64,000 nucleotides of DNA, taken from positions 558,118 through 622,117 of the forward strand of contig NZ_JAFNJS010000002.1 in assembly GCF_019024325.1 (NCBI RefSeq), in the 5' to 3' direction. This DNA is from Falsiroseomonas tokyonensis. GTDB taxonomy: Bacteria; Pseudomonadota; Alphaproteobacteria; Acetobacterales; Acetobacteraceae. The notes beneath the pieces were generated by a model. That model was not told where the DNA came from, searched no databases, and worked only from the letters and a program-made list of their open reading frames with translations. Position numbers and translations under genes: made by a program. Positions within the stretch are counted from its first letter, which is position 1, and each line of letters opens with the position of its first letter. This document shows positions 44,923 to 53,277 of this stretch, piece after piece.

Positions 44923-46985
44923 GCGGCGAGACCAAGGGCGGCCCGATCGTGGGTGTCGATGTCGGTGGCACTTTCACCGACCTGTTCCTGTTTGATCCCG
45001 CCAAGGGCACCTTCCGCACGGAGAAGGTGCCGTCCAATCGCGGTGACGAGGCGGTGGGCTTCATGTCCGGCCTGCGCAAGCTCGGCGGCCCCGCGGGCTT
45101 CGAGGCGATCGTGCATGGCACGACGGTCGGCACCAATGCGCTGCTGGAACGCAAGGGCTGCAAGCTCGGCATCATCACCACGGCTGGCTTCCGCGACGTG
45201 CTGGAAATGCGCCGGCGCGACCGGCGGCATACCTGGGGCCTCTGGGGCGATTTCCTGCCGGTGACAGAGCGCGACATGCGCCTGGAAGTGGCGGAGCGCG
45301 TGCTGGCGGATGGCACCATCCACACGGCGGTGCAGGCGGAGGAAGTCGCGGCCGTCGCGCGCGAACTCCTGGCGCGCGGCGCCGAGGCCTGCGCCATCAT
45401 CTTCATCAACTCCTACGCCAATGCGGCGAATGAGCGCGCGGCGGCCGCGGCGGTGCGGGCCATCTGGCCGAATCCGCATGTCTCCGTGTCCTCGGAGATC
45501 CTGCCGGAGATCCGCGAATTCGAACGCGCCTCCACCACCGCGCTGAACGCCTATCTGCAGCCGGTGGTGGCGAGCTATCTCGGCAAGCTGGAATCGGCGC
45601 TTTCCGAGGACGGGTTCGGCGGCCGCTTCCACATCGTGCAGTCGAATGGCGGCATCATGTCGACCGCGACGGCGCGCAGCGTGCCGGTGCGCACGGCGCT
45701 GTCGGGCCCCGCGGCCGGTGTGATCGCGGCGGCGGCCATCGCCAAGGCGGCGGGGTTCGAGAATGCCATCACCTGCGACCTCGGCGGCACCAGCTTCGAC
45801 GTCTCGCTGGTCAGCCGTGGGCGGATGGAGCTGGCAGCGCAGGCCACCATCGACTTCGGCCTGGTGATCCGCAGCCCGATGATCGAGATCACCACCATCG
45901 GCGCAGGCGGCGGCTCCATCGCCCATGTCGATCGCGGCGGGCTGCTGCAGGTGGGGCCGGAAAGCGCCGGCAGCCGCCCGGGCCCGGTCTGCTACGGCCA
46001 GGGCAATACGCGACCGACGCTGACGGATGCGAATGTGGTGCTCGGCCGCATCAATGCGGACCGGCCCATCGGCGGCGCGCTGGCGCGGCTGGATGTGGAG
46101 GGTGCGAAGGCGGCCATTGCCGAGCATGTCGGCAATCCCCTTGGCCTCGATGCCATGCAGGCGGCGGAGGCCATCGTGCGCCTGGCCAATGCGAAGATGG
46201 CCGGCGCCATCCGCCTGGTTTCCATTGAGCGCGGGCATGATCCGCAAAAATTCGTGGCGCTGCCCTTCGGTGGCGGCGGCGCGCTGCATGTCGGCGCGCT
46301 GATCAAGGAGGTTGGTCTGCGCGCCGCGCTGGTACCGCGCTTCCCGGGAGTGACCTCCGCCATCGGCTGCGTCATCGCCGATGTGCGGCACGACCAGGTG
46401 CGCACGCTGAACCTGAACCTGGACGGCATCGATGCCGCCGCGCTGGATACGCGGATGGTGGAGGAGGCCACCGCCGCCCGCGCCGTGGTGGATGGCGCCG
46501 GCCTGCCGGTGACACGGACGGAAATCCGCTTCGAGCTCGACATGCACTATGCCGGCCAGACCCATACGGTGGGCGTGCCGATCCCCGTGCATGTGATCGA
46601 CGGCACCACGGGCGTCTCCGAGGCGATCATCCGCACCGCCTTCGAGGCCGCCTACCAGACCGCCTTCAGCCGGCTGCTGCCGGGCCTGCCGATCCGCATC
46701 GTCTCGCTGCGCACCGCGGCCATCGGCGTGCGGCCGGACTTTGACCTGAAGGCGCTGGCGCCGCCCAAGGATGCGACGGTGGAGGGCGCGGCGCGTGGCG
46801 TGCGGCAGGTGTGGTTCGACGGCGCCTGGCACACGGCGCAGGTCTGGTCGCGGCTGGACCTGCCGGAGGGTGCGCTTGTGCATGGCCCGGCGATCCTGGA
46901 ACAGGGCGATGCCACGGTGGTGGTGGACCCGGACCTTGTCGCGCGCGTCGATGGCTATGGCAACCTGATCATCGAGCGGGAGTGA
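44919..46985 (+). CDS. hyuA: Hydantoinase/oxoprolinase A-type subunit, HyuA-like
   Basis: Protein of 688 residues. The ATP-binding actin-like motif is GVDVGGTFTDLFLFD near the N-terminus. Further hallmarks are VHGTTVGTNALLERKG, SGPAAGVIAAAAIAK, CDLGGTSFDVSLV and GAGGGSIAHVD. It probably phosphorylates and opens a cyclic amide together with HyuB. No small third subunit as in acetone carboxylase (acxC) follows, which argues against a carboxylase. Downstream, 4 bases after the stop, is the isochorismatase-like gene. Confidence 0.9.
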   Translation: MSGETKGGPIVGVDVGGTFTDLFLFDPAKGTFRTEKVPSNRGDEAVGFMSGLRKLGGPAGFEAIVHGTTVGTNALLERKGCKLGIITTAGFRDVLEMRRRDRRHTWGLWGDFLPVTERDMRLEVAERVLADGTIHTAVQAEEVAAVARELLARGAEACAIIFINSYANAANERAAAAAVRAIWPNPHVSVSSEILPEIREFERASTTALNAYLQPVVASYLGKLESALSEDGFGGRFHIVQSNGGIMSTATARSVPVRTALSGPAAGVIAAAAIAKAAGFENAITCDLGGTSFDVSLVSRGRMELAAQATIDFGLVIRSPMIEITTIGAGGGSIAHVDRGGLLQVGPESAGSRPGPVCYGQGNTRPTLTDANVVLGRINADRPIGGALARLDVEGAKAAIAEHVGNPLGLDAMQAAEAIVRLANAKMAGAIRLVSIERGHDPQKFVALPFGGGGALHVGALIKEVGLRAALVPRFPGVTSAIGCVIADVRHDQVRTLNLNLDGIDAAALDTRMVEEATAARAVVDGAGLPVTRTEIRFELDMHYAGQTHTVGVPIPVHVIDGTTGVSEAIIRTAFEAAYQTAFSRLLPGLPIRIVSLRTAAIGVRPDFDLKALAPPKDATVEGAARGVRQVWFDGAWHTAQVWSRLDLPEGALVHGPAILEQGDATVVVDPDLVARVDGYGNLIIERE

Positions 46986-46989
46986 CGCC

Positions 46990-47580
46990 ATGCTGAGCGA
47001 TACCGCGCTGCTGCTCTGCGACCTGCAGAACGACTTTATCCATCCCGATGGCGCCTATGGACGGGCCGGGCAGGGGGCGGCGGAGATCGCCGCCATTCCC
47101 GCGCGCCTGAAGCCGCTGGCGGACAAGGTGCGGGAGAAGGGCGGCTGGATCGCCTCCACCCACTTCACCCTGTTCACCGGCAAGCAGGGCGAACCCTTCA
47201 TCGACCCGCATCTGCGTCACCTGCGCCCCTTCCTGAAGAAGGGCGACTTCGTGCAGGGCAGCTGGGGGCATGCGGTGGTGGAGGAACTCGCCCCCTCCGA
47301 CCTTCCGGTGGAGAAGGTGGGCTACGACGCCTTCTACCAGACGCGCCTGGAATGGATTCTGCGCAAGGCGGGCGTGCGAAAGCTGCTGGTGGCGGGCATC
47401 GTCACAAATGGCGGCGTTTCCTCTACCGTGCGCGGCGCGCATGTGCGGGAATTCGATGTGACCGTGCTGGAGGATGCCTGCGCCGCCTTCTCCCGCGAGG
47501 TGCATGAGACGGCGATCGCGGCGCTGCGTCCGGTGGCGAAGATCAGCACCGTCGCGGCCGAGCTGGCGAAGCTGCAATGA
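46990..47580 (+). CDS. Isochorismatase-like hydrolase lacking the catalytic cysteine
   Basis: Protein of 196 residues, normal length. The conserved Asp is D11 in LLLCDLQNDF and the Lys is K109 in VEKVGYDAF. The expected nucleophile motif (TNVCVEST in amidases) reads TNGGVSST, with Gly at position 142. Cysteine-dependent amidase activity (nicotinamidase, carbamoylsarcosine or biuret hydrolase) is therefore unlikely. True isochorismatases also lack the Cys and hydrolyse an enol ether, so an active enzyme of that kind is possible. It overlaps the flavoprotein gene by 4 bases. Confidence 0.85.
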   Translation: MLSDTALLLCDLQNDFIHPDGAYGRAGQGAAEIAAIPARLKPLADKVREKGGWIASTHFTLFTGKQGEPFIDPHLRHLRPFLKKGDFVQGSWGHAVVEELAPSDLPVEKVGYDAFYQTRLEWILRKAGVRKLLVAGIVTNGGVSSTVRGAHVREFDVTVLEDACAAFSREVHETAIAALRPVAKISTVAAELAKLQ

Positions 47581-48965
47581 GCATCAGCCGCGAACAGGAT
47601 CCGGTCTTCGATGCCGAGGTGACCGTCGCCATCATCGGCGCCGGCGCCGCCGGCCTAGTCGCGGCGCTCGCCTGCCGCGGTGCTGGGGCGGAGCCGCTGG
47701 TGCTGGAGCGGGATGCGGTGCCGCGGGGCAGCACCTCGCTCTCCGCCGGCCTAATCCCGGCCGCCGGCACGCGCTTCCAGCGCGCGCACGGCATCGCCGA
47801 TGATAGCGAGACCTTTGCGGCGGATATCCAGCGCAAGGCGCATGGCGAGGCCGAACCCGGCACCGTCGCGACCGTGGCGCGCGAAGCCGCGCCGACGCTG
47901 GAATGGCTGGCCGAAACCCACGGTCTCGACTTCAGCGTGGTGCATGATTTCGACTATCCCGGCCACAGCCGCCGCCGCATGCACGGCCTGCCCAGCCGCA
48001 GCGGCGCGGAGCTGGTGGACCGGCTGCGCACGGCGGCGGAGGCGGCGGAGGTGCCGCTGCTGACGGAAGCCCGCGTAACCACCCTGGTGCTCGACCAGCA
48101 CGGCACGATCCGCGGCCTGGTGGCGCAGCGGCCGGATGGCACGCAGGAACGCATCGGCGCCAAGGCCATCGTGCTCGCCTGCTGCGGCTATGCCGGCAAC
48201 AAGGCGCTGGTCGCGCGCTACATCCCCGACCTTGCGGAGGCGGTGTACTTCGGCCATCCCGGCAATGAGGGCGAGGCGCTCGCCTGGGGCGAGGCGCTGG
48301 GTGCCGAGCTGCGCGACATGACCGGCCACCAGGGCCACGGCTCCGTCGCACATCCGCAGGGCATCCTGGTGTCCTGGGCCGTCATCATGGAAGGCGGCTT
48401 CCAGGTGAATGCGCAGGGCGCGCGCTTCTGGAACGAATCCAGTGGCTATTCGGAAGCGGGTCGCGCCGTGATGGGCCAGCCCGACCACATCGCCTGGGAC
48501 ATTTTCGACGATCGCATCGCCGGCATCACGCGGCAGTTCGAGGATTTCCGGCAGGCGGAGGCGCAGGGCGCCGTGCTGCGGGCCGACAGCATCGCGGAAC
48601 TCGCGCGGATGACGAAACTGCCTCTGGAGTCAGAGATGCAGACGGTGGCTGCGTTGAAACAGGCCGGCGCCACCGATGGGTTCGGTCGCAACTGGGCCGG
48701 TGTGGCGCAGCTCGCGCCGCCCTATTGCGCCGTGCGCGTCACCGGCGCGCTGTTCCACAGCCAGGGCGGCATGGTGGTGGACGATCGGGCGCGGGTGCGT
48801 CTTGCCGCCGGCGGGATCGTGCCGAATCTCTTTGCCGCCGGCGGGGCCGCCTGTGGCGTATCCGGGCCGGACGCTTCGGGCTACCTTTCGGGAAATGGCT
48901 TGCTCACCGCCGTCACCCTCGGCCGCATCGCCGGGGAAGAGGCAGCGAGGCTCGCCCAAGCTTAA
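47577..48965 (+). CDS. FAD-dependent oxidoreductase, fumarate-reductase/ketosteroid-dehydrogenase type
   Basis: Protein of 462 residues. The dinucleotide motif is VAIIGAGAAGLVAALACRGAGA. The substrate domain has the SLSAGLIPAAGTRFQ segment. The C-terminal FAD-binding element reads GGMVVDDRARVRL, NLFAAGGAACGVSGPDASGYLSGNGLL, typical of the FAD_binding_2 (FrdA/KstD) family. It could reduce or desaturate a C=C bond in an acid intermediate. It sits between the isochorismatase-like gene and CoxL; the next start is 14 bases after its stop. Confidence 0.87.
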   Translation: MSISREQDPVFDAEVTVAIIGAGAAGLVAALACRGAGAEPLVLERDAVPRGSTSLSAGLIPAAGTRFQRAHGIADDSETFAADIQRKAHGEAEPGTVATVAREAAPTLEWLAETHGLDFSVVHDFDYPGHSRRRMHGLPSRSGAELVDRLRTAAEAAEVPLLTEARVTTLVLDQHGTIRGLVAQRPDGTQERIGAKAIVLACCGYAGNKALVARYIPDLAEAVYFGHPGNEGEALAWGEALGAELRDMTGHQGHGSVAHPQGILVSWAVIMEGGFQVNAQGARFWNESSGYSEAGRAVMGQPDHIAWDIFDDRIAGITRQFEDFRQAEAQGAVLRADSIAELARMTKLPLESEMQTVAALKQAGATDGFGRNWAGVAQLAPPYCAVRVTGALFHSQGGMVVDDRARVRLAAGGIVPNLFAAGGAACGVSGPDASGYLSGNGLLTAVTLGRIAGEEAARLAQA

Positions 48966-48978
48966 GGGACGGACCAGG

Positions 48979-51312
48979 ATGGACGTGAACGTCACGCAGA
49001 CGGCTGAGGACCAGTTCGGCATCGGCCAGCCGGTGCGGCGGAAGGAGGATGTCCGCCTGCTGACCGGTGCCGGCCGCTACACGGACGACATCAACCTGCC
49101 CGGACAGGCGCATCTCGCCATCCTGCGTTCGCCGCATGCCCATGCGCGCATCCTCTCCCTCGATACCAGTGCGGCCAAGGCGGCGCCGGGCGTGCTGCTG
49201 GTGCTGACCGGGCATGATGCGGCGGCCGATGGGCTCGGCCTTTTCCCAGTGATGGTGGAGGTGCCACCGATGGCCGGCACGCCGCCGCTCTATGCGCCGC
49301 CGCGCCAAATCCTGCAGACCGAGGCGGTGCGCTTCGTCGGCGACCCCGTCGTCGCCATCGTCGCCGAGACCCGCGCGCAGGCGATGGACGCCGCGGAGCT
49401 GGTCGAGATCGACTACGAGATGCTGCCCTCCATCACCGACACGGCGCGCGCCCTGGATGCCGATGCGCCGGTGATCTGGCCGGAGCGTGGAAGCAACCTC
49501 TGCGTCACCTGGTCGAATGGCCGCCAGGCGGAGACGGATGCGGCCTTCGCCAAGGCGCATACCATCGCGCGCGTCGAGCTGGTGCAGAACCGCCTCGTCG
49601 GCAATCCGATGGAGCCCCGCGTGGCCGTCGGCGCCTTCGACACCGAGCGCGACCGCTACGAGCTGCACAGCCCGAGCCAGGGCGTGATGAAGGTGCGGGA
49701 GTCCCTCGCCAAATTCATCTTCCAGATCCCGATGGAGAAGCTGCGCGTCGTCTCCCTCGATGTCGGCGGCGGTTTTGGCCTGCGCGGCAAGAATTTTCCT
49801 GAATCTGCCATGGTGCTCTGGGCCGCGAAGAAGCTGGGCCGGCCGGTGAAGTGGCGTGCGGATCGGACGGAGACCTTCCTGTCCGATCCGCATGGCCGCG
49901 ACCATGTCACGAGGGCCGAGATGGCCTTCGACGCGAATGGCAAGGCGCTCGGCATGCGCACCAAGACCATGGCGGCGATGGGCGCCTACCTGTTCGATTT
50001 CGGCCCGCGCATCCCGACCGTCGCCGGCGCGCGTATCGCGGGCACGGTCTATGACCTGCAGGCGGTGAACCTGCAGGTGCAGTGCGTCTTCACCAATACG
50101 CATTCGACGGATGCCTATCGCGGCGCCGGCCGGCCGGAGATCGCCTATACCGTCGAACGCCTGCTGGATGTCGGCGCGAAGATGTTCGGGCTGGAGAAGG
50201 ACGAGATCCGCCGGCGCAACTACATCCGCCCGGACCAGATGCCCTATGTGAACTGCGTCGGCAACGAGCTGGACAGCGGCGACTTCGCCGGCACGCAGCA
50301 GATGGCGCTGGACCTCGCGGATTGGACCGGCTTCGCCGCGCGTCGCGCCGCCTCCGAGGCGCGCGGCAAGAAGCGCGGCCGCGGCATCGGCTATTTCATC
50401 GAGGCCTCGGGCGGCCAGCCGCAGGAATGGGCGCGGCTGCACATGACCGCCGATGGCAAGGCGCGGCTACATGTCGGCACCTTCAGCCACGGCCAGGGGC
50501 ACGAGACCGCCTTCGCGCAGATCGTCCATGCGCGCCTCGGCATTCCCTTCGGCGATATCGAGCTGGTGCAGGGCGACACCGACCAGGTGGAGCAGGGGTT
50601 CGGCACCGGCGGCTCCCGCTCCTCCCAGATGGGCGGCGTCGCGACCTCGCGTGCTTCGGAGGCCGTGCTCGCCAAGGCGAAGCGCATCGCGGCGCATCTG
50701 CTGGAAGCGGCCGTGGCGGATGTGGAGCTGCAGGCCGGCCGCTTCGTCGTGGCCGGCACGGATCTCGCCGTGACCTGGAAGCAGGTCGCCGCCGCGGCGC
50801 AGAACCCGCCGGAGGGCGAGGAACCGGGCCTCGATGAGCAGGTGCTCTATAAGCGCAGCACCGAATGCAACTTCCCCAACGGCTGCCATGTGGCGGAGGT
50901 GGAGATCGACCCGGAGACGGGCGTGCTGACGGTCGACCGCTACGCCGCCGTGGACGACGTGGGCAATGTCATCAATCCCATGCTGGTGCATGGCCAGTCG
51001 CATGGCGGCATCGCCCAGGGCCTCGGCCAGGCGGTGCTGGAACATGCGGTGTACGACCGTGAGTCAGGTCAGTTCCTGACCGCCACCTTCCAGGACTATG
51101 CGATGCCGCGCGCCCAGGACCTGCCGGACCTGGCCATCGGCTTCAACATCGTCCCGACGCCGATCAACGAGCTCGGCGTAAAGGGCGCGGGGGAGGGTGG
51201 CGCCTGCGGCGCGCCGCCGGCCATCGTCTCGGCCGCCTGCGATGCGCTCGGCCTGGATCACATCGACATGCCGCTGACGCCGGAGCGCGTCTGGCGGGCG
51301 TTCCACCGCTAA
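48979..51312 (+). CDS. Orphan molybdenum hydroxylase large subunit, CoxL-like form II
   Basis: Protein of 777 residues. It has GGGFGLRGKNFPESAMVLWA, the active-site loop [31 protein letters not shown] and the catalytic Glu block GVKGAGEGGACGAPP. It is form II type, without the CSFR loop of CO dehydrogenase. No small or medium subunit gene is next to it, unlike the coxSLM set at 18501–22307. It must use subunits encoded elsewhere or a different electron partner. It is the last gene of the liv–hyu run; the next gene converges and overlaps its stop by 4 bases. Confidence 0.88.
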   Translation: MDVNVTQTAEDQFGIGQPVRRKEDVRLLTGAGRYTDDINLPGQAHLAILRSPHAHARILSLDTSAAKAAPGVLLVLTGHDAAADGLGLFPVMVEVPPMAGTPPLYAPPRQILQTEAVRFVGDPVVAIVAETRAQAMDAAELVEIDYEMLPSITDTARALDADAPVIWPERGSNLCVTWSNGRQAETDAAFAKAHTIARVELVQNRLVGNPMEPRVAVGAFDTERDRYELHSPSQGVMKVRESLAKFIFQIPMEKLRVVSLDVGGGFGLRGKNFPESAMVLWAAKKLGRPVKWRADRTETFLSDPHGRDHVTRAEMAFDANGKALGMRTKTMAAMGAYLFDFGPRIPTVAGARIAGTVYDLQAVNLQVQCVFTNTHSTDAYRGAGRPEIAYTVERLLDVGAKMFGLEKDEIRRRNYIRPDQMPYVNCVGNELDSGDFAGTQQMALDLADWTGFAARRAASEARGKKRGRGIGYFIEASGGQPQEWARLHMTADGKARLHVGTFSHGQGHETAFAQIVHARLGIPFGDIELVQGDTDQVEQGFGTGGSRSSQMGGVATSRASEAVLAKAKRIAAHLLEAAVADVELQAGRFVVAGTDLAVTWKQVAAAAQNPPEGEEPGLDEQVLYKRSTECNFPNGCHVAEVEIDPETGVLTVDRYAAVDDVGNVINPMLVHGQSHGGIAQGLGQAVLEHAVYDRESGQFLTATFQDYAMPRAQDLPDLAIGFNIVPTPINELGVKGAGEGGACGAPPAIVSAACDALGLDHIDMPLTPERVWRAFHR

Positions 51313-53078
51313 TCGGCGAAGGTCAGGCGCGGCTCGGCACCCCCGCCGGGCCGCACCCGCTGCTCCACCGTCTCCGCATTGCGGGTGGCGAGCCACAGAG
51401 CAAAAGCCTGCTGCGCCGTCTCGCTGCCTTCCAGGTCGGCGGCATCGGGGCGCAGCGAAGGCTTCGGCAGCGGCGCCCCATCCCAGGCGGCACTGACAAA
51501 AATCTGGTCCGTGGCGTAGCTCGCCTGGACGCGGATCTCGCCCTCGCCACGTTCGGCCAGCAACTCCTCCAGCTCCAGCAGCGCATGGCCGATGCGGCTC
51601 ATCGTCTCCCGCCGCGCACCCCAGCGGCCGCCCAGCGCCTCCACCTCGTCCAGCAGGGCCTGGTTCATCCCGGCGCCAGGGCGGATGGTGAACGTGGCGC
51701 GCTGCGCCACCAGCGGCGCCGTGACCAGGTTCAGCAGGATGGCGATCAGCGCGCCGGCGGTGACCGGCGCCTTCAGCATCGGCGGCAGCAGCTGTTCCAG
51801 CACCGGCACGTTCAGCAGCGTGGCCAGGCCGAGGGCCAAGCCGAGCCCCACGGTGAAGGTGCGCCGCGCATCCAGCATCCGCGCGCCCATCAGCTGGCAG
51901 CCGGTCGCAATCATGAAGCAGCAGACATAGAGCAGCATGGCCGCTTCCACCGGCTCCGGCAGTTCCAGCAGCAGGGCCAGCAGCTTCGGGCAGCAGGCCA
52001 GCAGCAGCAGGGCGACGCTGCCCCAGATGGCGACGCGCCGCGCCAGCACGCGGGTTGCGATGGACAGGCCGACGCAGGCCGAGGAACTGCCCGCCGGCAT
52101 GGCGCCGCCCAGCGCCGAAAGGCCGAAGGCGGCGCTATAGGCCAGCAGGCCGCGGCGGATCGGCGGCGTATCCGGCCGCCGCCAGCTGCCATCCGCCGCG
52201 CGCTGGAAGGCCACCAGATCCCCGGTCCAGGAGGCGAAGGAAGCGAAGAGCGCGACCATGAAGGCCGGCAGCATCCCGGGATCCAGCCCGCCGAAGGCGG
52301 GGAGGGAAGGGCTAGGCAGCGCGAACCAGGGCGCCTCGCGCAGCATCGACCCGTCGCTGAGCCCGATGCCATAGGGCACGGCGACCAGCGTGCCCGCCAC
52401 CGCGCCCACCAGCACCGCGAAGCGCGCCAGCCGCCCGCCGGACAGCGCCACCGCCATCATGCCCAGCAGCGTCACCACCGTCACCGCCGCCGGCTCCGGC
52501 GTGGTGCCGGTGGAGGCGAAGGCACGCGGCAGCAGGCTGACGCCGATCAGCAGCACGACCACGCCGGCCACCTCCGGCGGGATCACCTTCTGAAGCCGCC
52601 GCAGCGTGCCGGCCAGCAGCATGCCGATCAGCCCGGTCAGCGCCGCGGCGATGGACACCATCTCCAGGCTCGCCGAGGAGGCGGCGGCGAGATAGACCGC
52701 GACGAAGACCGGGGAAGGGATGGCCGCGATCGGATAGCCGGACCCGATCGGCCCGCGCGTCAGCACCTGCAGCAGCCCGGTCAGCGCCAGGGCAACGACG
52801 GAGAGGCTGACGAAATTCAGCACATCCAGCGGCAGCAGCCCGAATTGCGCGCCCACCAGCCCCGGCAGGATCAGGTAGATCGACTGGATGCCGATCTGCT
52901 GAGCCGCCAGCCCCGCCGTCTGCAGGATGCCGGGCCGGCCGTCGATGCCGTGTTCCAGCTGCGCGGGGCGGGTGGTGGGGCGGTCGTTGCGCGGTGCCTG
53001 CAGCCAGCGTGGCAGCGCCTGCGCCAGGAAAGCGGAAAAGGATCTTGGGGGAATGCGCCAATTCCTCGCAGCAGTCAT
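51309..53078 (-). CDS. NCS2-type nucleobase permease with an extra C-terminal domain
   Basis: Protein of 589 residues. About the first 470 form a NCS2/uracil–xanthine permease-type core: GLAAQQIGIQSIYLILPGLVG, GPIGSGYPIAAIPSPVFVAV and AMPAGSSSACVGLSIATR. The last ~115 residues follow the final helix and read ALLDEVEALGGRWGARRETMSR, then IGHALLELEELLAERG, resembling the N-box helix of RsbW/histidine-kinase ATPase folds, then ATDQIFVSAAWDGAPLP. This tail is absent from standard NCS2 proteins. It may be a regulatory cytosolic domain; ATP binding is doubtful since the Gly-rich boxes are not clear. The start has no good ribosome site. Confidence 0.8.
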   Translation of the reverse strand: MTAARNWRIPPRSFSAFLAQALPRWLQAPRNDRPTTRPAQLEHGIDGRPGILQTAGLAAQQIGIQSIYLILPGLVGAQFGLLPLDVLNFVSLSVVALALTGLLQVLTRGPIGSGYPIAAIPSPVFVAVYLAAASSASLEMVSIAAALTGLIGMLLAGTLRRLQKVIPPEVAGVVVLLIGVSLLPRAFASTGTTPEPAAVTVVTLLGMMAVALSGGRLARFAVLVGAVAGTLVAVPYGIGLSDGSMLREAPWFALPSPSLPAFGGLDPGMLPAFMVALFASFASWTGDLVAFQRAADGSWRRPDTPPIRRGLLAYSAAFGLSALGGAMPAGSSSACVGLSIATRVLARRVAIWGSVALLLLACCPKLLALLLELPEPVEAAMLLYVCCFMIATGCQLMGARMLDARRTFTVGLGLALGLATLLNVPVLEQLLPPMLKAPVTAGALIAILLNLVTAPLVAQRATFTIRPGAGMNQALLDEVEALGGRWGARRETMSRIGHALLELEELLAERGEGEIRVQASYATDQIFVSAAWDGAPLPKPSLRPDAADLEGSETAQQAFALWLATRNAETVEQRVRPGGGAEPRLTFAD

Positions 53079-53277
53079 GGGGAGAACAGTTCGAGTTGCA
53101 AACGTCCTGCATGGCCAGCCGGAGGAGGCGCGGCCTATTGCGGGCGCATTGCACCAGGTGACAGCATCGCGAGACCGCCGGATCGGGCTTCCCGTTTTAG
53201 TGATGGCTCATACGGGCAGAAGGCCATCTTTCTGTAAAGACTTCCTTTGCCTTGCCGCCTGCTGGAAAGCGGGACGG

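Noticed and set aside
44919-46985. HyuA/HyuB as acetone or acetophenone carboxylase
   Set aside because: No small third subunit (AcxC-like) is present and the neighbours fit cyclic-amide degradation better. The assignment stays at hydantoinase/oxoprolinase family level.
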